Shown: one piece after another, positions 60,212 to 64,000 of the stretch | How positions within the stretch are numbered: the stretch's first letter is position 1 | How the letters are laid out: the number at the start of each line of letters is the position of its first letter | Source of the DNA: Siphonobacter aquaeclarae | GTDB lineage: Bacteria; Bacteroidota; Bacteroidia; Cytophagales; Spirosomataceae | Assembly (NCBI RefSeq): GCF_900103285.1 | Contig: NZ_FNGS01000005.1 | Coordinates: 244,579-308,578 of the forward strand | Reading direction: 5' to 3' | Length of the DNA: 64,000 nucleotides | Translations under genes and position numbers: made by a program | Notes under the pieces: generated by a model | Told to the model about the DNA's origin: nothing | What the model saw: only the letters and a program-made list of their open reading frames with translations | Database searches by the model: none

Positions 60212-60254
60212 CGACTGGCTGCTTCCTCTGCGAAGCGGCCGGTCGGCTTTTTTT
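60212..60254 (+). terminator. Rho-independent terminator between susD and the GH5 gene
   Basis: CGACTGGCTGCTTC and GAAGCGGCCGGTCG pair over 14 bases (two G-U pairs) around CTCTGC, followed by GC and seven T. It lies inside the PUL, so part of the susCD transcripts probably end here and the enzymes are expressed at a lower level or from a separate promoter. Confidence 0.75.
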
Positions 60255-60292
60255 GTTCAGCGACCGGTGACGGTCTGAAATTCAATGTGTTC

Positions 60293-62035
60293 ATGCAATT
60301 TTTTCGCAAGATGGCCGGCCTGGTGGCACTGGCTGCGCTGACGACTACCGCCGGCGCCCAGGGATTTCTCCGGGCAGAAGGCAGGGACCTCGTCGACGCC
60401 GACGGACGGAAAATAATCCTCCGCGGCATGGGCCTGGGAGGCTGGATGCTCCAGGAAGGGTACATGTTCCGGCTGAGCCCGCTGGGCCAGCAGTACAAAA
60501 TCAAAGCGGCCATTGCCGACGTCACGAGTAAGGAAAAGGCGGACGCCTTCTACCGCAAGTGGCTCGCCAACCATACCCGGAAAGTCGATATCGACTCGAT
60601 GGCGGCCTGGGGATTTAATTCCATCCGCCTGCCGATGCACTATGCGCTGTATACACTGCCTGCTGAGGAGGAGCCGGTTAAAGGCAAGGATACCTGGCTG
60701 GAAGAAGGTTTTGCCCTGACCGACGAGCTGCTGAAGTGGTGCGAAGCCAACCGGATGTATCTCATTCTCGACCTCCACGCCGCGCCAGGCGGTCAGGGAA
60801 ACGACCTGCCGATTTCGGACCGCCATCCGGACAAGCCGTCTTTGTGGCAGAGCGAAGCGAATCAGCAGAAGACCGTCGCCCTCTGGCGGAAGCTCGCTGA
60901 ACGGTATAAAAACAGCCGCTGGATCGGTGGCTATGACGTTATCAACGAGCCCAACTGGGGTTTCGAGGATCCCAAAGATGTCCGCGGAACTGCCGAGACG
61001 AAAAACGAACCGCTGAAGAAACTCCTCGTCGACATCACCAAAGCTATTCGGGAGGTGGACCCCAACCACCTCATTATCATAGAAGGAAACGGCTTCGGAA
61101 ATAATTACAGCGGCCTGATGCCGGCATGGGACAAAAACATGGCCCTCAGTTTCCATAAATACGGAAACTACAACAGCAAGGCGGCTATTCAGAAGTTCCT
61201 CGACCTCCGGCAGCAGTACAATGTTCCGATCTGGCTGGGCGAGACAGGCGAAAACTCGAATAACTGGTTTACCGAATGCATCCGGCTGTGTGAACGCGAA
61301 AACATCGGCTGGTGCTGGTGGCAGGAAAAGAAAATGGGTATCGCCAACCCCCTCGAAATCAGGCAGCCCGCCGGGTATCAGAAACTGGTTGACTACTGGA
61401 CCGGGAAAGGGGAGAAGCCTTCCGCTTCCGAGGCCGAACGTACGCTGAACGAATGGCTCGACAACCTGAAGCTTGAAAACAATGTCTACCACCGCGACGT
61501 CATCGACGCCATGTTCCGGCAGACGCGTTCCGAACTGTCTATCCCGTATGCCGTGAAAGAAATCGGAGGAGGTGGTACCATCCGGGCAGTGGATTTTGAC
61601 CTGGGCCGTCAGCGTTCCGCCTACTTCGACCGCGATACAGCCAGCTATCAGTATACCCCCGGCGTCAATACGACAGGTAACCGCGGCCGGGTATACCGGA
61701 ACGACGGCGTCGACATCCGTAAAGCTGGTAATCAATACGTTGTAGACCATATTGAGGACGGCGAATGGCTTCAGTATACCTTCTGGGCGAAAAAGGACGG
61801 GAAGTACGATATCTCCTTTTCTGTCGCCTCCGAAACCGATGCGGGCCGTATTACCCTGCTGCTGAACGGAGAAATGGCTGCTACCGACATAGCCGTTCCG
61901 GCGACAGGCGGTGTGGACCGCTGGCGACCTACGGAAAAAAAGAATGTATCGCTTCGTAAAGGCAAAAATGTATTGCGTGTCTGGTTCGATACCGGCGGCT
62001 TCCAGCTCAGCGAAATCAATCTGACAAAAAATTAA
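60293..62035 (+). CDS. GH5-family glycoside hydrolase with C-terminal carbohydrate-binding-like domain
   Basis: A 580-residue exported enzyme from the ATG at 60293 (MQFFRKMAGLVALAALTTTAGAQ, read in two parts; signal peptide). The frame also opens at a GTG two codons earlier. The GH5 barrel shows KIILRGMGLGGWMLQEGYMF, WGFNSIRLPMHY, LILDLHAAPGGQG, the acid/base Glu in YDVINEPNWG and the nucleophile Glu in PIWLGETGENSNNW. The RGxxLGGWL-like start recalls exo-1,3-beta-glucanase relatives, so a beta-glucan is a plausible substrate. The last 140 residues resemble a CBM6/35-type sandwich: VDHIEDGEWLQYTFWAK, AGRITLLLNGEMAAT and VLRVWFDTGGFQLSEINLT. It follows the susD terminator and is 4 bases before the GH30 gene. 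Confidence 0.88.
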   Translation: MQFFRKMAGLVALAALTTTAGAQGFLRAEGRDLVDADGRKIILRGMGLGGWMLQEGYMFRLSPLGQQYKIKAAIADVTSKEKADAFYRKWLANHTRKVDIDSMAAWGFNSIRLPMHYALYTLPAEEEPVKGKDTWLEEGFALTDELLKWCEANRMYLILDLHAAPGGQGNDLPISDRHPDKPSLWQSEANQQKTVALWRKLAERYKNSRWIGGYDVINEPNWGFEDPKDVRGTAETKNEPLKKLLVDITKAIREVDPNHLIIIEGNGFGNNYSGLMPAWDKNMALSFHKYGNYNSKAAIQKFLDLRQQYNVPIWLGETGENSNNWFTECIRLCERENIGWCWWQEKKMGIANPLEIRQPAGYQKLVDYWTGKGEKPSASEAERTLNEWLDNLKLENNVYHRDVIDAMFRQTRSELSIPYAVKEIGGGGTIRAVDFDLGRQRSAYFDRDTASYQYTPGVNTTGNRGRVYRNDGVDIRKAGNQYVVDHIEDGEWLQYTFWAKKDGKYDISFSVASETDAGRITLLLNGEMAATDIAVPATGGVDRWRPTEKKNVSLRKGKNVLRVWFDTGGFQLSEINLTKN

Positions 62036-62039
62036 GTAC

Positions 62040-63425
62040 ATGAAAAAAGTCTTTCTTCCTTTTTTATTGATAGCGGGTCTGCCGGCCCTGGCCCAGCAAA
62101 AGGCTGAGGCCTGGCTTACCCACGCCGATCGTTCGGCGCTTTTTGCGCGCCAGCCGGAGGCGCTGCGTTTTTCGGCGACAGCGGCTTCCGGGCCGGTTAT
62201 TGACGTCAACGATGTCGAGACATTTCAGACGATCGATGGATTTGGGTATGCCCTAACAGGCGGTAGCGCTCAGCACCTGATCCGGATGTCACCCGCTGCG
62301 CGCAAGGCTGTTTTGACAGAATTATTCGGGGAAAAAGGGAATGCGATTGGCGTTAGCTATATCCGGCTGACGATCGGCGCTTCCGACCTGAACGAAAAAG
62401 TATTCTCCTACGATGATCTTCCGAAAGGAGAGACCGATTTTGACCTGAAGAAATTTGATCTGGGCCTTGACCGTCAGGATGTTATTCCGGTGATGAAGGA
62501 AATCCTGGCGATTAATCCGAAGATAAAAATCCTGGGCTCGCCCTGGTCGCCGCCTGTCTGGATGAAAGACAACGGCGATACCCGCGGCGGCAGCCTGAAA
62601 CCGGAATGCTTTGACGTGTACGCCCGCTATTTTGTCCGGTACATTCAGGAAATGGCAAAGGAAGGTATCCGGATCGATGCCATTACGGTTCAGAACGAAC
62701 CCCTGCACCCGGGCAATAACCCCAGCCTCCTGATGCCGGCGCCCGATCAGGCAGTCTTCGTCAAGAAAAACCTTGGCCCTGCTTTCGAAAAAGCCGGTAT
62801 CAAAACGAAGATCATCATCTACGATCACAACGCCGATCGTCCCGATTACCCGATCTCCATCCTGAATGATCCCGAAGCCCGTAAGTACATCGACGGCTCG
62901 GCGTTTCACCTCTATAACGGAAAGATCGAGGCGCTGTCGGAAGTACACAATGCGTACCCCGACAAGCACCTCTATTTCACCGAACAAATGGTGATCGGAA
63001 AGGAAGACGGCCCGATGAAGATCACCGAGCCGGTGGAGCGGCTTTTTATCGGAGCGACGCGCAACTGGTGCCGTAATGTACTGGAATGGAACCTGGCGGC
63101 CGATCCGCAAAACAAGCCGTTTACCGATCGGGGCGGCTGCCCGATGTGCCAAGGCGCGGTGACGATCGACGGCGACAGGGTATCCCGGAACATCGCCTAC
63201 TATGCGATGGCGCACGCGTCAAAGTATGTCCGTCCCGGCTCGGTCCGCATCGCTTCCAACGAAGTAAAAGGCCTGCCGAATGTGGCTTTCCGGACACCAA
63301 AAGGAAGAAAAGTGCTGATCGTCGCCAATGTGAGCGGGGAAAAACAGACCTTTGCCATCCGCTCCGGCGGTAAAACGGTGACCGCAACCCTGCCCGATGG
63401 CTCGGTCGGTACCTATGTCTGGTAG
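62040..63425 (+). CDS. GH30-family beta-glycosidase
   Basis: A 461-residue exported enzyme with the signal peptide MKKVFLPFLLIAGLPALAQ. GH30 features are QTIDGFGYALTGGSAQHL (N-terminal strand of the side sandwich), VSYIRLTIGASDL, ILGSPWSPPVWMKDNG, the acid/base Glu in ITVQNEPLHPGNN and the nucleophile Glu in HLYFTEQMVIG. The C-terminal beta-sandwich reads VAFRTPKGRKVLIVANVSGEKQTFAIRSGGK (in parts) and ends GTYVW. GH30 members cleave beta-1,6-glucan, glucosylceramide or xylan. With the GH5 neighbour a mixed beta-1,3/1,6-glucan is the best guess. It starts 4 bases after the GH5 stop. Confidence 0.9.
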   Translation: MKKVFLPFLLIAGLPALAQQKAEAWLTHADRSALFARQPEALRFSATAASGPVIDVNDVETFQTIDGFGYALTGGSAQHLIRMSPAARKAVLTELFGEKGNAIGVSYIRLTIGASDLNEKVFSYDDLPKGETDFDLKKFDLGLDRQDVIPVMKEILAINPKIKILGSPWSPPVWMKDNGDTRGGSLKPECFDVYARYFVRYIQEMAKEGIRIDAITVQNEPLHPGNNPSLLMPAPDQAVFVKKNLGPAFEKAGIKTKIIIYDHNADRPDYPISILNDPEARKYIDGSAFHLYNGKIEALSEVHNAYPDKHLYFTEQMVIGKEDGPMKITEPVERLFIGATRNWCRNVLEWNLAADPQNKPFTDRGGCPMCQGAVTIDGDRVSRNIAYYAMAHASKYVRPGSVRIASNEVKGLPNVAFRTPKGRKVLIVANVSGEKQTFAIRSGGKTVTATLPDGSVGTYVW

Positions 63426-63437
63426 ATCGCTGAACCT

Positions 63438-64000
63438 ATGAAACACACGCTTTTTTTTATTACCTGCTTTTTGTTTTCCGGCGCGGTTTTCGCGCAGGCG
63501 GACTCGGTCGTAGCACCGGGTGCAATGTTGCAGCTGGTTTCAGACCAGTTCACGTTTACCGAAGGTCCTGCGGTGGACCGGGAAGGAAATATCTTCTTTA
63601 CCGACCAGCCGAACGATAAGATCTGGAAGTATGCAGCGGATGGTACGTTGTCGCTTTACCGGGAGAAAACGGGCCGGTCCAACGGCATGTATTTCGACCG
63701 GAAAGGAAACCTGATCAGTTGCGCCGACGAAAACGACGAGCTGTGGTCGATCGACAAAAAAGGAAAAGTAACCGTCCTGCTCAGCTCGTTCGAAGGGAAG
63801 AAATTCAACGGACCGAACGACCTCTGGATCGCGCCGAAAGGGGGTATTTATTTCACCGATCCGTTCTATCCCCGCGACTACTGGACCCGCAAAAAGCCTG
63901 ATCTGGAAGCAGAACGTGTGTATTTTCTGCCGAAAGGCGCGAAGGAAGCCCGTATCGTTGAGGCAGATATCAAGAAGCCCAACGGCATAGTCGGCACGCC
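63438..64000 (+). CDS. SMP-30/gluconolactonase-like exported protein, N-terminal part (cut by window end)
   Basis: The frame from the ATG at 63438 stays open to the window end, giving 187 residues with no stop yet. The signal MKHTLFFITCFLFSGAVFAQ is followed by SMP-30 propeller units: QFTFTEGPAVDREGNIFFTD, NGMYFDRKGNLISCADEND, KFNGPNDLWIAPKGGIYFTDPFY and the first part of KPNGIVGTP. The metal-site residues Glu (TEGPAV) and Asn (GPNDLW) are present. Such enzymes hydrolyse sugar lactones in the presence of a divalent metal. It starts 12 bases after the GH30 stop and belongs to the PUL; its lactonase role would follow oxidation of released sugar. Confidence 0.85.
   Translation, partial: MKHTLFFITCFLFSGAVFAQADSVVAPGAMLQLVSDQFTFTEGPAVDREGNIFFTDQPNDKIWKYAADGTLSLYREKTGRSNGMYFDRKGNLISCADENDELWSIDKKGKVTVLLSSFEGKKFNGPNDLWIAPKGGIYFTDPFYPRDYWTRKKPDLEAERVYFLPKGAKEARIVEADIKKPNGIVGT

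Noticed and set aside
60257-62209. Minus-strand open frame of 650 codons
   Set aside because: It is the mirror of the GH5 gene and the start of GH30, both with clear signal peptides and catalytic motifs. Long antisense frames are expected in GC-rich DNA.
1-64000. CRISPR arrays, tRNA or rRNA genes
   Set aside because: No regularly spaced repeats were seen and no tRNA or rRNA signature sequences were recognised on either strand by reading.

Overview
The window looks like a chromosomal piece of a member of the Bacteroidota, most likely a Cytophagales-type environmental bacterium. The evidence is a SusC/SusD pair, two kinds of TonB-dependent receptor, a type IX secretion (T9SS) C-terminal domain, a Porin_10-like barrel, LytS/LytTR and triple-tyrosine (Y_Y_Y) regulators, scarce Shine-Dalgarno sequences and several TAnnTTTG-type -7 promoter elements. 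Most genes are fairly GC-rich. No rRNA, tRNA or CRISPR array was seen. The placement is inferred from gene content only.

Left part (1-16229): core-genome genes. In order: the end of a secreted-protein gene, lysA overlapping two alpha/beta hydrolases, a secreted propeller-like protein, a small acidic protein, a menC-like enolase, lpxK, a putative porin, miaE, an AddB-like PD-(D/E)XK nuclease/helicase-fold protein, an aldo/keto reductase, an MpaB/Lcp-like oxygenase, an SCP2 protein and mnmE.

16230 to about 28030: a clearly AT-rich island that starts right behind mnmE. It carries a broken Fic gene (mobile mystery protein B type), a broken XRE regulator, and a tight three-gene cassette: a PLD-SNF2 helicase, a type IIG-like methylase with an N-terminal nuclease-like domain, and an SMC/RecF-like ATPase. 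A broken RhuM gene and about 1.1 kb of decayed DNA follow. The cassette reads as an anti-phage or restriction system. It lacks the marker genes of BREX or DISARM and is the best candidate here for a poorly described system.

28030-47762: accessory host-like genes. A gluzincin-type metallopeptidase and a metallo-beta-lactamase-fold protein form an unusual two-gene operon before nagB. After them come a GDSL hydrolase, a Crp/Fnr regulator, an NAD(P)H oxidoreductase, small secreted proteins and a lipoprotein, a CoA-transferase/hydrolase, an acyltransferase, a tricorn-like S41 protease, a T9SS-exported FAD oxidoreductase, a nitrilase-family amidohydrolase and a glyoxalase-like protein. Long palindromes and a REP-like cluster lie between convergent genes.

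47766-64000: nutrient sensing and glycan use. A TonB-dependent receptor is divergent from a LytS/LytTR two-component pair. Then a membrane-spanning sensor/HTH regulator precedes a polysaccharide utilisation locus of susC, susD, a GH5 enzyme with a carbohydrate-binding-like tail, a GH30 enzyme and an SMP-30/gluconolactonase-like gene cut by the window end. The enzymes suggest a beta-glucan substrate, which is an inference. The regulator would sense breakdown products, SusCD would import them, and a terminator between susD and GH5 would lower enzyme expression relative to the transporter.
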